DNA of 64,000 bases from Mucor racemosus (lineage: Eukaryota > Mucoromycota > Mucoromycetes > Mucorales > Mucoraceae). Shown piece after piece: positions 1 to 12,002 of this stretch. The translations under genes were made by a program, and so were the position numbers. The stretch covers positions 1,761,001-1,825,000 of the forward strand of contig JAPEHQ010000007.1 in the NCBI GenBank assembly GCA_027405735.1, given 5' to 3'. How positions within the stretch are numbered: position 1 is the stretch's first letter; each line of letters begins with the position of its first letter. The notes below the pieces were generated by a model. It was not told where the DNA came from and did not search any database. It worked only from the letters and a program-made list of their open reading frames with translations.

Positions 1-637
1 GTTGTTTCAAGTGCCATTGTTGACAAATATATTGGTGAAAGTGCTAGATTAATCAGAGAAATGTTTGGTTATGCAAAGGAGCATGAGCCTTGTATTATCT
101 TTATGGATGAAATTGATGCCATTGGTGGTCGTCGTTTCTCTGAAGGTACTTCTGCCGATCGTGAAATTCAACGTACTTTGATGGAATTGTTGAATCAAAT
201 GGATGGTTTCGATTATCTCGGACAGACAAAACTTATCATGGCTACAAATCGACCCGATACACTTGATCCTGCATTGCTTCGACCTGGTCGTCTTGACAGA
301 AAGATTGAAATTCCTTTACCCAACGAGCAAGGTCGTTTAGAAATTATGAAAATTCATGCTGGTCATATTACAAAGCATGGTGATATAGATTACGAAGCTA
401 TTGTCAAACTCTCAGATGGTTTCAACGGTGCTGATTTAAGAAATGTGTGTACAGAAGCAGGCATGTTTGCAATCAGAGAAGAACGTGATTATTGTATTCA
501 AGAGGATTTCATGAAGGCAGTAAGAAAGGTGCAAGATGCAAAGAAGTTGGAGACCAACTTGGACTATGAAAAGGTATGATAAACTTGATAAAGTGGTTGT
601 TATTTTCGAATACTGATAGATTTTCTATTAGATTTAA
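1..637 (+). CDS. RPT4: 26S proteasome ATPase subunit Rpt4 (5' truncated by window edge)
   Basis: The frame is open from base 1, so the window starts inside the gene. The visible part is the AAA+ domain and C-terminus of a base ATPase that unfolds ubiquitinated substrates for the 20S core. Visible motifs are Walker B ([12 protein letters not shown]), the second region of homology ([17 protein letters not shown]) and the sensor-2 region ([20 protein letters not shown]). The exact wording matches the Rpt4/PSMC6 branch rather than Rpt1, 2, 3, 5 or 6. Read straight through, translation stops at 577-579. An alternative is an intron at 574-631 (donor GTATGA, branch TACTGAT, acceptor TAG), which would replace the last residue Val with Ile and stop at 635-637. 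I prefer the spliced end because all three signals are good. Identity is very sure, the last codon less so. Confidence 0.95.
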
Positions 638-1429
638 GATGGTATAATTGTTTATTTAGGCTTTTTTTTTATATACACAAACTATAATAAATGATTTATA
701 TAAGATGTTGATTTTGTAGTTAATTTTTTTGATCTGTGAATGGAAAATGACAATACAAAAAATAAACGAATACACCCATTGTCATAAACGTATACTACAT
801 TTAGTATTTTATAAAATACTTGCAGGATAGGAAGAAATCCCTTTTTCCTTTGAGAAGATCACTGCAATCATTCATTGGGTTATCGATTCCCATTTCGTGA
901 TACATAATCAAGAAAAGCTTTGATTAGTTGCGTTGAAAACCATCAAATGCAATTACATTTAATAGGTTTATTTTGCTTTTCATCTTATCAAACGTAATTG
1001 CATTTTAAAGCAGTTCAAAAATGACATATAATTATGAAGTCCAGCAGTTAAAAACTTGGCTAGTTTTATAAAAAAAATTGATTACATTTGATAGCTCAGG
1101 TACAAGAGAAAGCAGATTGATAATAAAAGGTACAAACCTTCTACGATACATGCAACGAAATATCGCCATTTCATTGAAATTCGCATAAATCAATGCTTTA
1201 AAGAGCGCAAATTTATACTTTTCCGTCTCTGATGATTCCATTCAGAACAATATTGAAATGATAAGTATTAAAAAATGAAGCGTATTCTAACATTATTTTA
1301 CATTTCTAGAGTTAATCATTGAATTTACGCAGTGTATTGCGAAATATTTTGGAATACGCTTAGTGATATCGATGTTTAAGCGGTAGAGTCTCAAATGAGT
1401 TCACAGCAACACGCTGCGAAGATTGAATA
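638..1429. other. Gene-free AT-rich spacer
   Basis: It includes the Rpt4 3' flank, with an AATAAA-like stretch near 762. There is no convincing coding region on either strand and no RNA gene that I can see. Confidence 0.5.
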
Positions 1430-3219
1430 TATTAGATCTTAAGGCTTCTGCTTAACCTGGGTTTTTGTGCTGTTGCAAGATGCACCTGTTATAAGTACTT
1501 GATACTATACATTAAATATATAAAAGTGGAGATTAGTACCAATGGCTTGGTATCGGAAATATTGTTAGATCTACTCGCTATATAATACATCAAAATGATA
1601 AATCGCATGACTACATAAAATATACAGGGTATTGCAAGTACTAGAGTAGTCTTTGTTGCTATGATGTACTGAGATTAAGCCTTTACCATTGAATTTGTTC
1701 CTTTTGAGAACGTCTATATAATAATAAAAATTAGAAAATAGTTTTCCATATTTTTTTTCTGTATTGTATAAGCTAAACAATTTATGCTCCATAACCATTA
1801 ATTGCTTTTATTTCTAATTGATTAATCAATGATAAAAAATAATATATTCACTACAAAATTTCACCAAGTTTGATTAAATTTATACCCTGTCGTTGACATG
1901 CTTGTTCTGATTTACTCAAAGTTACATTCCATACGTTAAAATGAATTTTGCATTTTTTTTTGTAGATACCCGCTTGAGCAAAATGTTCACAGTTTTCAAT
2001 TTTTAACATCAGAGCATACCCTCTTTTCTATAACTAACCTCATACTAAATGCCTTTAAGATATACCTTATATACTGTAAAATAGATATAAATTGGTTAAT
2101 TATTTCTGAATTTATTTTATATCTCACGAAAGATACAAAAACAAGTAAAATCCACTGCTTTTTCCTTGAAAACTGGGTCTCATTTTTCATCCCTGCTCTA
2201 CTTTTTTTTTTCACTAAATAACACCAAGAAAAAATTATATGCCAATGCACCTGAGATGCTCATCTGTAATCCAAAAACAAGTATCCGGAAATATCCTACT
2301 TTTTACAGTTGGTATTAATTTTTAAGTGCTAAGGTTTCAGATTTATTACGCGTATTTCACTGCTAATCTGCTAATCTGCTGATGGATTGAAAACTTTGAG
2401 GCTTCATATCTCCAGAAACAATTAAGCGATACTAACACTTTTTAATAATAAAGCTTACTTGTTTTAAAGTGCTCTATAACATATTTTAATATAAAAAAAT
2501 TTTGGGTACTTTTATTTTTTTTCATTTTTTTTGATATTTCTATAGTAGGTTTCAAAATATTGGCTAAATTGAGCGACTTTTTTTTTGCATTCATGTCATT
2601 AAGCGCGTTAAGTTCACTCGGGCCCAATTTAGAGTTATTCAAAATATTGATTTTTCGTGGAGATATTCTAAAAAATGTGTACAAAAAGGTATCTCCACCA
2701 TTTCTAGCTTCCATTTTTCCCTTATATACCCTCATCCCAAATTCTGAATCTGAAAAAAATTTGGACAAAAATCTTGTTTCCTCTACGAAAAATACAGCTA
2801 GAAGATTTTGTAATAGCTCGGTCGATAGATAATTTTTTTTGCATCATTTCAGTTTATTATATTTTAAATATGCTTATGAAAAGTGATGTGTATCTTCAAA
2901 AAACCTCCAAAATTTCAATTGCATTTTAAACGAATTTTAATGTGAAATGTTTGTCAGCTTTTTATTTAGATGTATGCAGAATTTAAAACTGTACAAAAGC
3001 TATTTAATACACTAGGTCAACTTACTTTGCAGTTCATGAGCCATTAAACAATTTTGGTTTTTGCATCATTTTTCGTCCATTTTTTTTAATCGATTTTGGA
3101 GCCCCGTTATGATAGGGTTTAAGCTGTAAAAAGAACTATTATTTTAAGTATCTCGACGAAAAATCAATATTTTTCGTTAAAATAAAAGATTTAAGGTAAC
3201 TTTCAGTTGGGTCTACCTT
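1430..3219 (-). repeat. Dispersed repeat family, copy A (longest form)
   Basis: Minus-strand copy of a family also found at 15212-16970, 27591-28800, 30918-32110 and 51538-52368, with a diverged copy near 40480-41130. The left end of the unit is an AAGGTAGAC-like sequence (complement at 3211-3219), followed by a block with the core ATATTGATTTTTCGTCGAGA. The unit holds an open frame at 2442-2768 containing RISPRKINIL and LNDMNAKK, preceded by a splice-acceptor-like TTTTTCAG. A second frame at 1571-1798 contains KGLISVHHSNKDYSST, which matches copy B. No known transposase or reverse transcriptase motif is visible. The right boundary near 1430 is approximate and is set by where similarity to copy B ends. 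Confidence 0.8.
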
Positions 3220-3777
3220 ACGGTTACAAAAACTTAATACCTCAATTTAGTTTCTTAATTTTTGCAATCGATTTTAGGTCAATTTTAGTTCAATGTTGTT
3301 ATGTCAGTCCAATTATATTCTAGTGTTAACTCTCTTATTTTCGGAAAGATATCAATGGACTATAAATGGAAGGTGTACCTTCTCTGAAGATTTGACGTAA
3401 TTCGACTGGATATTGGGCGAGAAAACTCAAAAACTATCTGAAAACCACACGAAAACTATCAGAAAATAGTATAATAATTCAAATATATATTCGTGAAAGT
3501 ACACTACATTGATCTTCTTAGGGGGGCACTTATCTTTTAATTTGAAATCAATGTAATATTCCGCGTAGTTTTATTAAGGCATAGTTGGTTTATATTAAGG
3601 AAAGTTTAAATTATATGAATATTTACAATTAATTATATATGTATGTATAAAAGGAGGGTGTAGAGAAAACGAAGGAATATTAATGTAACGCATAAATATA
3701 TATACTATAAATTTAATTGAGGAAAGAATGTAACGAGAAAAAGAGGGCAAAAGGGGGTATATGTGGTAATTTGTCGT
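3220..3777. other. Gene-free spacer
   Basis: AT-rich sequence between repeat copy A and the stop codon of the methyltransferase gene. It holds a short G run near 3522 and no supported gene. The part next to 3778 is probably 3'UTR of the methyltransferase. Confidence 0.5.
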
Positions 3778-4863
3778 TTATGGCTTTTTGGCAGTAAAGA
3801 TTTTCCAACGTGCAGAGCTATGAAACTCTTCAAACTCTTCCAAAGCTTCTGCACACACTTGATCATATTCTTGTTGAGATACTTTGATTTCAGAACACCA
3901 CCAACGTTTCATTGATTTAAATAAAGCTCTCATTTGTTCCTTATACAAATAACCATGTTGTTTCTCCACTAAAAAATAGTTATGATTAATTAATATGTTT
4001 AATAGAAATTTTTTTGAAAATAAAAGTAAACTCACAATCTGTATCAGGCCATTCGCCAATGGGTATATCATATACTTGCACTTGTACATCTACAAATCCA
4101 GCTTCTTTCATGTATTCAGATATATGGTGAGTGTAATCAGGGTTGACACCGATGGTAGCTGAAGCTGAACGATACCATTCATTGACTTGAGTTAAAACTG
4201 GACCAGGGCTCTTGAACAATAAATCTATTATATTTTAGGTAAATATCTCTTGTTTTTTTTTTGGCAAACACATCAAACAAACCATATTCTACTAGTTGAA
4301 TTTGTCCTCCAGATTTTGTAACCCTGAAAAATTCAGAAATCAAGTTGGGCCATGATTTGAAAGGTAAAACAGTGGCTACATCCCGTTGATAAACAAAGTC
4401 GAAATGATTATCAGGAAACAATAATGATTGTAAAATATCACCATATTGAAATTTTACATTATTTTCCTTCTTTATCTGACCAGCAGAGGAAGAAGAAGTA
4501 GAATAAGGTGTAAAAGAAGTAGAGGCAGTAACGGTAGCCAGATTCCAACCTTCCTTTTCTGAAGGAGGTACGACATCGATACCAATGACCTGACAATTTG
4601 GGTAATCATGAGCGATTTCGAGTGACCACAAACCTAATGTGAAATATGATTAATTTCTGTTGTTTTTGGATGCATATTCTTGAAAAAAACTTGCCTACAC
4701 CACATGCACTTTCTAAGATTTTTGCAGGTTCCATGAGTTGAACATGAAAATTATTTTTAAATACTTGTTTCAAAACATAATGCTAAAAATTAATTTAATG
4801 TTAATTGATGTTTGTTGTTCAACATGATCAGCATTTTTCCCATACTTGTCTTGTTTGTCTAAC

Positions 4864-4904
<41 letters not shown>

Positions 4905-5639
4905 AAAAAAACAAAAGAGAACACAAGGTGAGTATAAATATTGCAACACACAAAATACACACACACACACACACACACGCAATGCAACGTTTATTTACCT
5001 ATCACGTTCTTTTTCAGCACCATATTCATAAACCCAAACTTCTTTACTCTCTCTTTTTCTACTGGTTTGGTCCAATGAACGAAATGAAACTGAAGGAGTA
5101 CTTGTAGTATTAATTATAAAGCCATCTGAGTATTTTACTGGTAAAGAAGTAGACAATTTCTTTTGTTGTTGGTGTTGTGAATGAATATCATTCATAAAAG
5201 AATGAGCAAATTCATCATAAGAAGATCGCATGTGAGTGGGTGTATTTGGTTCTCCTTCTTCACTTGTAATAGATGTTGATGACATACTTCGAGTATCTCG
5301 ATAAGTTGTTGAAGAAGATCTACGTTGTTGCTGATAAACATTGAATGAACTTGCTGCGGAGAGAGACACAAGGGGCGTAACATGATCGGTTAATACAAGT
5401 TGATGTCGTATTGGACTTACAATTACTGGTTGTTGTTGTTGTTGTTGTTTCTTTGTTTGCTGCTTTTTTGGTAGTAATCTCGAAGTTTTTGGAGGCATAA
5501 TGCGACTATTTTCCAATTGTTGATAATCCTGCTTATTCAAATTTCCTGTAGGAATCGTCTTAGCGCTGCTAATCGAGGGTCGAATGCGTCTTTGATTTGT
5601 ATTGTCAATTAATCCATCTTTACTTGGTTGATTACCCAT
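3778..5639 (-). CDS. SAM-dependent methyltransferase with N-myristoylation signal
   Basis: Six exons on the minus strand: 5639-4999, 4858-4846, 4782-4695, 4633-4283, 4224-4036 and 3968-3778, giving 490 residues. The first ~215 residues are Ser/Gln-rich and low complexity, and begin MGNQPSKDG, a classic N-myristoylation signal (Gly2, Ser6, Lys7). A class I methyltransferase fold follows: motif I ILESACGVGLWSLEIA, post-I acidic IGIDVVPP, then GDILQ...PDNHFDFVYQRDV and GGQIQLVEYD. It resembles the large family of uncharacterised fungal methyltransferases, so the substrate is unknown. Myristoylation would place it at membranes (inference). Exon 2 is only 13 nt and restores the reading frame as DRQTRQHYVLKQVF. 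The intron 4634-4694 has a GC donor (GCAAGT). The fold is sure, the function not. Confidence 0.85.
4865..4903. repeat. 39-A homopolymer run inside an intron
   Basis: An uninterrupted A run on the plus strand. On the gene's strand it is a 39-T tract ending GGTTAG, so it forms the polypyrimidine tract immediately upstream of the 13-nt exon of the methyltransferase gene. Confidence 0.9.
4958..4978. repeat. (CA)n microsatellite
   Basis: About ten CA units inside the first intron of the methyltransferase gene. Confidence 0.9.
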
Positions 5640-6148
5640 GTTCTTTAATTTTTGAAAGAGATGAGGTTATAAGGGAGGGGAGGGGGGGGAGGGAGGAGAG
5701 TGAATACAAAGAAAAAGTAAAAATAATAAGTTTAGTGGGAAAATTAAATAAAGAGATGCTTGGTATACACAGTTATACAAATAGAGTGACCCTTTCCATA
5801 GTGTGTGGGTATTCATTTTAAAGGGAAAATGACTTGAAGTTGCATCTTGCAAATAGCAATAATTGATTGGCTTGTTGTATATCCCGTAATGGATCAAACA
5901 TTGTGGGGAGATTGGTTTGTGCAACTATTCAACAGGTTGTTGTTGGTTTTTCCCGTTTAAAACACTTGTCATTAGTTGTTCTGAGAATGTTGAAAATTAT
6001 ATATTAAATTCATGTGTACTTACATACTATTCCAACATAGTTTGTGCATGTGCATATTTTACATTTACAAACATTTGTATAGAAAATGCTCACATTTAAC
6101 AATAAATCAAAAAAAAAAAAAAAAAAACCTGCTGATTAGCAGCTAAAT

Positions 6149-6177
6149 GTTGTTGTTGTTGTTGTTGTTGTTGTTGT
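6149..6177. repeat. (GTT)n trinucleotide repeat
   Basis: Nearly ten GTT units preceded by an A run. It could lie in an untranslated leader of the methyltransferase gene, about 500 nt upstream of its start codon; no frame supports it as coding. Confidence 0.85.
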
Positions 6178-9100
6178 ATTCTTTGTGTATGAGTACTTAG
6201 TGTTACAAAGAAGAACTTTCTTATTAACACGTACTTTAAAGATAAATTTATATCTCATCTACAGCATCTGTGGGTTGTTGGGCTGAGCTAATGAAAAAAA
6301 TAGACTATTTGTATATTGTTTATAATTAGAATATTACATCATTGTTGGCCATTTATCTCTCTAATCAATCTATATGTTTACATGAAATTATATTGCAATT
6401 CTTTCTATTATACTGAATTCATGTAATATGCATTAATTGCTATGAATCACGATTCATTATTGTAGTAAATGGAAGGTTGTACCTTTTTTTTGCTAATTTT
6501 TATATAATTTGATTGGTGGCACCTTATGAATCAATCATGCCTTTTTTATGAGGATCACAATGAAAATTTACATCTTTTTTTATTAACATTACTTTTTCTC
6601 ATATTTCAAATGACAAAAGATACTGTATAGTAACTGTAATGTATACAATTGATGTCAATCAGTTACTTGATAAATATGCACATAAATCACTCGATTATGA
6701 TTTACTCTTTGTCGTACAATGTTTGATAGACGGTTGCAATATGGAATTCAAAGAATAGAAAAACTTCACAGTATATACGCTATAAAAAGCATAAAAATAT
6801 ACAAGAACTATTCTAGAGTTTATTATATTTATACACACTCACACACAAATGTGTGAAAATAATACTTTTATAAAATGAAAATCCTCTCTGCCCCCCTCCT
6901 TTTTACACATGCTTTTAATTTAACATTCAATGACTTTACCATACAATAATTTTAATGAAATTCATATAACTGAATTTCTTACTTTTCATTCAATTATAAC
7001 GTACTACTACGGTAGGTAAAGTATCGTGGGTATCCAAATCATGAGTTTTTGAATTACTCATCCTGTTGTCGTAGTTTAAATCGTAAAGTCAATCAGACAC
7101 ACTGAAAACTATCGATGGACTATACTAGATGCAAAATCCCCTCGCACATTTGTTTGAAAAATCAGAATAAAAAAATATCAGCATACTTTCAAGATAATAC
7201 AAAGTTTATAGAGAAATAGTATCAAGTCCTATGAGCACGGCATGTTTACATACTAATCCTTTAAACTGTGAATATACACTTTTCCCCCTGATGCAATAGC
7301 CAATTATTGACGCTATTTAATATACATTGCACTTTATGAGAGAGCATTAAAGCAACTATAAATAATGAAATTTGCGATAATAGAACGCTCGTATATCCCT
7401 ATCTATATTTTGTTATCTTTATAGAAAAATACAGTTCATAAACGAGCCAGCAATTCTATCCCCCCCCATAAAATTATATACAAATTTTATCACCAGCGTT
7501 GCGTTTTTACATAATAAATTAACATCATTATACTTTTTTTACTGGAATATACCAAATCATTCGGCTGTGCTCTGTATTCATATAGTTTTTGTTCAAGTTT
7601 TCTACAATGTTGCCTAGTTGTAATTTTGTACTACTACGAGCGGCTCAATAATTTAGGCATATTAAAACTAACAAAATGTCAGAAACATGTCGAAAATTGA
7701 CATTTTCTATTTAAACTTGGATATTTAAACGCCAAGGCATGATCAAATACAAATGTATGATAAATACATAAACCTCCTTATTTTAAGGCTTAATGTACAA
7801 AAGTGTCCTAAAAATAGACATGCATATGCAATTTTTCTTTTTTTAAAAAAAAAAAAGATCTCTATAATGTAGCAACTGAGTGAATCATGTCATATAAAAG
7901 ATATCTGTATCATTTAGATAAGATGTGGAATGAATCATTTTATGTTTTATGCAGGTCCCATAAACTCAGAACAAGGCGCCTATTCAATGGCAATCAAATT
8001 GCTTAGTAGTAGCATCTAGATCTTCATTGTGTATTAAAAGGCATAAATTACACTAATTTACATTAGTGCCTCAATACAGAAATCTGCTGCGGTTTCTTTT
8101 GTTGTTTGTTACTTTTTTGCTTGAGGATAAAGATGGGAATAAGTTGACATCATGCGTTACTTTTGCCACGCGAGAAGGTCATCACTTCTTTAATGTAAAA
8201 GTTACTCGACACGTGTTGTGCTTTGCTATGTGATTAGCATTTCCTGTTTATGTAGATTTATTAATTAATAAATATATTGTTTAGCCATAATGCCTCTAAT
8301 TTTTAAAGCGATCTCTGAGTCATTTTGATCCATGCAATTACTGTGTCTATGAGGGAAATTAGCCTTTTGTTCCCTTTTGGTTGATCTTGAGGGTATTGAC
8401 ACAATAGTTGCTTTTTTTGCAAACATCTATTAATAACAACACGCATATATTTATACTATCAATGCAATGTGTTTCATGATTTATACAATATTATTTAAAT
8501 CTCACTGGCAATGACGATACGTGATACATTCATTATTTTCATTTATTTGAAAGATCACACCAAAGAAAAAACTACTAAGCACTTTCAAGAAGTGATAGGA
8601 AACGCGCGCTCCACAAAAAAGAAGAATTAGAATTATACAAAGAAGATTGTGTATCCAACGTTTGGTTTATTTTTTCCACTCTGACTATTGTAACGCAAAT
8701 AATCTAAATAACAAAAGCGTGAACTTTTTTCTGGCCGTACTAATAATTATGATATATTAATGTCAATCTAATCAAATCAAGTAATTGCTATGTATCTTAA
8801 AAAGAAGGGGGCTGTGCATTATTTTAGTTTCTATTTAGTTGTTGTTTGAATGAAGTTATTTCGCGGATTTAAGGTGTAAAATTTATGGTCTGGTGACCCA
8901 ATGTAAGAATGCGTGAGTTGTGTGTGTGTGTTTATGTATCACAAAAGTCATAGTAGTTGGTAGTGGGTAGTAGTAACAACTAAATTAGTGTAGTTGTTTC
9001 TATTACTTGATAAAAATGCGCTGAGCAGTGTTAGTTTTTGGGATTGATTGGTTGATACATTTGTCAATTAAACAAATCTTAATATGGTATTCGATAACTA

Positions 9101-10256
9101 AGCCCTTCATATAGAGTCAATTATGCCAACCATATATAACAAATAAACAATATGATGTCAATTTTCCACGCGAGTGTTATATCGAAACTCTATACCTCTA
9201 CTGGCACGTGCGTGTCAAACACAGGTTTTTTGCCTCTTTTTTTTTGATAGACAGATTTTAAGGAAAGGTACCTGATCCTCAGCAATCCATAAAGGAACTA
9301 CATGAAACAATTCCTTCTTCTCCACGTTTCTTTTGTTTATGTACGTTCAGACATTAACAACGGACACTAGCTCCGTTGTAAACAAATAGTATATAATTGA
9401 TTCATGATTTTGGATTGCAATTCATGTCAACCAAGTAAATTGTGGAATTGTTGCATCTCGGTGACCACCGATAAATTTGATTGCTCAAATGCTTAGCATA
9501 AATTGTTGCATATCTTTTTTTAAAAAAAAGTTACATAACCGGTGTTTTTAATACCTGGCAAGAATGAAATGGTTTTTCCATTCAGAAGAAATAACTAAGG
9601 TTACACTTGTGATTCCGGCAAAAAGGCTCAAGTGATATCATTTCTTTCTGCAATGTTGAGATTTAAAGCTGCTCTTTATAATTCGCGGGGTATCATATAA
9701 CCGTTGATTTTTCATGTCTCTTTTTTTTTTTTACAACGCTTAGAAAAATAGAATTTGCCAAGAAATCCAATTTCAAACCAGGAAATTGGGAATTCATTTA
9801 GTAGATCAGCCAGGATTAAACAGAGAAATCCGGAAGGTAGGGTGAAATTCTAGAAATTGCAAAATTTCATTGTAAAAATGGCATTATTCCTTTTCTAGTT
9901 TCAAATTGAGATTTCTTGATCTGGGATAAATTTCTAGACAATCACTCACACGTTGTGTGGAGATAATTTAGTGGAATATCTCTTTTTCCTTCATTTTCTA
10001 TATTTTTTTTTATACCAAAAAAGAATCATAAAATTTAACATGAATTCTGCGGAGATGATTGAAATTTAACAAATAAAAGGTGCAATGATATCTTTGTTAA
10101 CAGAGCACGCAAGTAAAGAAAAAAAAAAGCTGTTGTTTGTATAGAATTCCGTTCGGTCCCTAAAAGCTTGATTTAGTCATTCTGTCATACCACTGTTTAA
10201 ATTTAGTTGTTGAAAAAAGTAAATACCATTTCAAGTAATTTCGCAAAAAAAAGGTT

Positions 10257-10264
10257 TATATAAA
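10257..10264 (+). promoter_or_regulatory. TATA box of the zinc-finger gene
   Basis: A TATATAAA sequence 82-89 nt upstream of the start codon at 10346, followed by a long pyrimidine-rich stretch, as is common in fungal core promoters. Confidence 0.55.
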
Positions 10265-10345
10265 GAGCAAACTATTTGTTTAGTGTTTTCTTAAGTTTTT
10301 TTTCTTTTCTTCTTTTTTTCTTTTATATAAATTGTATAATAAAAA

Positions 10346-12002
10346 ATGGCCCACGCAATATTTAATGTTTCTCCAGTAAAATTCTTGACATCTATTCAAG
10401 ATCATGTTTTTACAGTTACGCCTTCATTTAAAAATAAATTATATAGACAAAATAATAATGAAAATAATAACCAGCAACAACAACAGCAACAAAATGACCA
10501 AAGAAATTCATCAAGTTCGCCTGTTACATTACAACTTACATTAGCAACTGATTCAGGCATAGATCAAGAATTATCACAGCAATTACAACAACAACAACAA
10601 CAACAACAACAACAGGAAATGACAGAAATCCCTTCTTCAAGTGTGCCTATTGATATACCTAGATCTTATCCATTAAATGTACCGAATACTACAGATTACA
10701 ACGAAGGTAATCAGTTCTTCTTTTATCTTGGCATTTCAAAATATTAAATCCATTATAGGGTTAGGGTTAATGCCAAATAACAACATGTTGTCTACTTCTT
10801 ACACTTCTCATCATTCATCCTTCCAAGATAATCATAATTTAATTGCCTTGGCCAATAGTATACCAAATAACAACCAATCACCTTATCTTCCTGCTGATGA
10901 CTTGACGCTTTGTTTTGATGGATTAGCTGTAAAATCTCCCACAGGCTCTTATTATTCGCATCAGAATGGTGTCTACTCTCCACAACAAATTCATAGTCCA
11001 GTGAATATTGGATCACCTCACTCACCTGTATATTTTGGTAGTCCTCAATCACCAAATTACAATAATAATAATTTCTTAGCAAATGATGTTCAACAGCAAT
11101 ATTCATTTGTTGGTAGTCCAAACTCTACACATTTTCTCGGTAGTCCTGCTTTAACACCGTTTATGAATGAAAACGGTTTTAGTTCTTATCTTTCACCTAC
11201 AAATCAACAACATTTATCACCAATTAACAGCCCTTCTCCAACAGGTAGTTATGGTGGTCAAAATTACTTGTTTCCACCTACTGCACTTCAAGCAGGAAAT
11301 TATTCAAGATCTACTTCTCCTGTACCAGATGATGTGATTTTAACTGCTTCTGAAGTCAATGATTATATTAATTCACCTTATTTATCTCCTTCTGTTGCTT
11401 CAAACTCCGCTTCACCTGCTCCTGTTGGGCAACCATTAACTATCAACACTGATTTGAATTACAATCCTGGTGTTGGTGGTGATATATCTGAATTTTTATT
11501 TGGTAATACAATCAATACAGCAACTTCTAGCAGTATTACTCCAGCCTCTCCTCTAACCACATCTAATTTGGATGATATGGAGTTATTCCCATCTGTTGTG
11601 AAACAATCCTCGCCACAAACACAAACACAAACATATACACAGCCACATCAACAATATGTATTCTCTGAAGAAGATGAGGAAGAAGAAGATGAGGAATTTT
11701 GTAACGATGAAAATGAGAATACAGTATTACACAATAACAAATCTATTAAAAAGACAACTCCATCTGGTAGGAAAGCAAAAATACATAAATGTCCTTATTG
11801 TCATCATACCAGTAATCGAGCAAACAATATGCGTGAACATGTACAGATACATAATCCAAATCGCCCTAAACCTCATGCCTGTAAATTATGCTCAAGGGCA
11901 TTTGCTCGTAAACATGATATGAATCGACATTATATATCTTGTAAGAAACAACATACAAAACAATATAAACATAATAGCAGCAACAATCATATTCCCCAAT
12001 AA
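10346..12002 (+). CDS. C2H2-type zinc-finger transcription factor
   Basis: Two exons (10346-10706, 10759-12002) encode 534 residues. The N-terminal part is Asn/Gln-rich with two poly-Gln tracts written mostly as CAA. The middle is rich in Ser-Pro pairs (for example FGSPQSPNY, LSPINSPSPTGS), likely targets of proline-directed kinases and typical of activation regions. An acidic stretch (EEDEEEEDEEF) precedes two fingers at about residues 464-512. Finger 1 is CPYC with HVQIH spacing (C2H2). Finger 2 begins CKLCSRAFARKHDMNRHYISC, where the last ligand is Cys instead of His. The protein is expected to bind DNA in the nucleus; targets are unknown. It resembles Crz1- or Azf1-like fungal factors only loosely, so no symbol is given. 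The intron boundary at 10758 is well supported by frame. Confidence 0.85.

Larger units (their letters stand above)
5640..10345. other. 4.7 kb gene-free region between two divergently transcribed genes
   Basis: It lies upstream of both the methyltransferase (minus) and the zinc-finger gene (plus). There is no coding region above noise. It holds a G-rich block at 5673-5693, an A run at 6109-6127, a (GTT)n tract at 6149-6177, a hairpin CACTAAT-TTAC-ATTAGTG near 8050, two CACGTG E-box palindromes at 8210-8215 and 9205-9210, and a TATA box near 10257. It may carry the regulatory region of the zinc-finger gene, which is an inference from position. Confidence 0.5.

Noticed and set aside
2560..2832. 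Plus-strand 90-codon frame in repeat copy A, with similar antisense frames in the other copies
   Set aside because: It is antisense to the conserved frame of the repeat; the minus-strand reading has the acceptor-like site and the shared motif.
4805..5107. Lys-rich plus-strand frames across the 39-A run
   Set aside because: They result from the homopolymer and CA tract inside an intron of the minus-strand gene.
10757..10771. Two TTAGGG-like telomere units (GGGTTAGGGTTA)
   Set aside because: They lie exactly at the acceptor and first codons of exon 2 of the zinc-finger gene; only two units, so chance.
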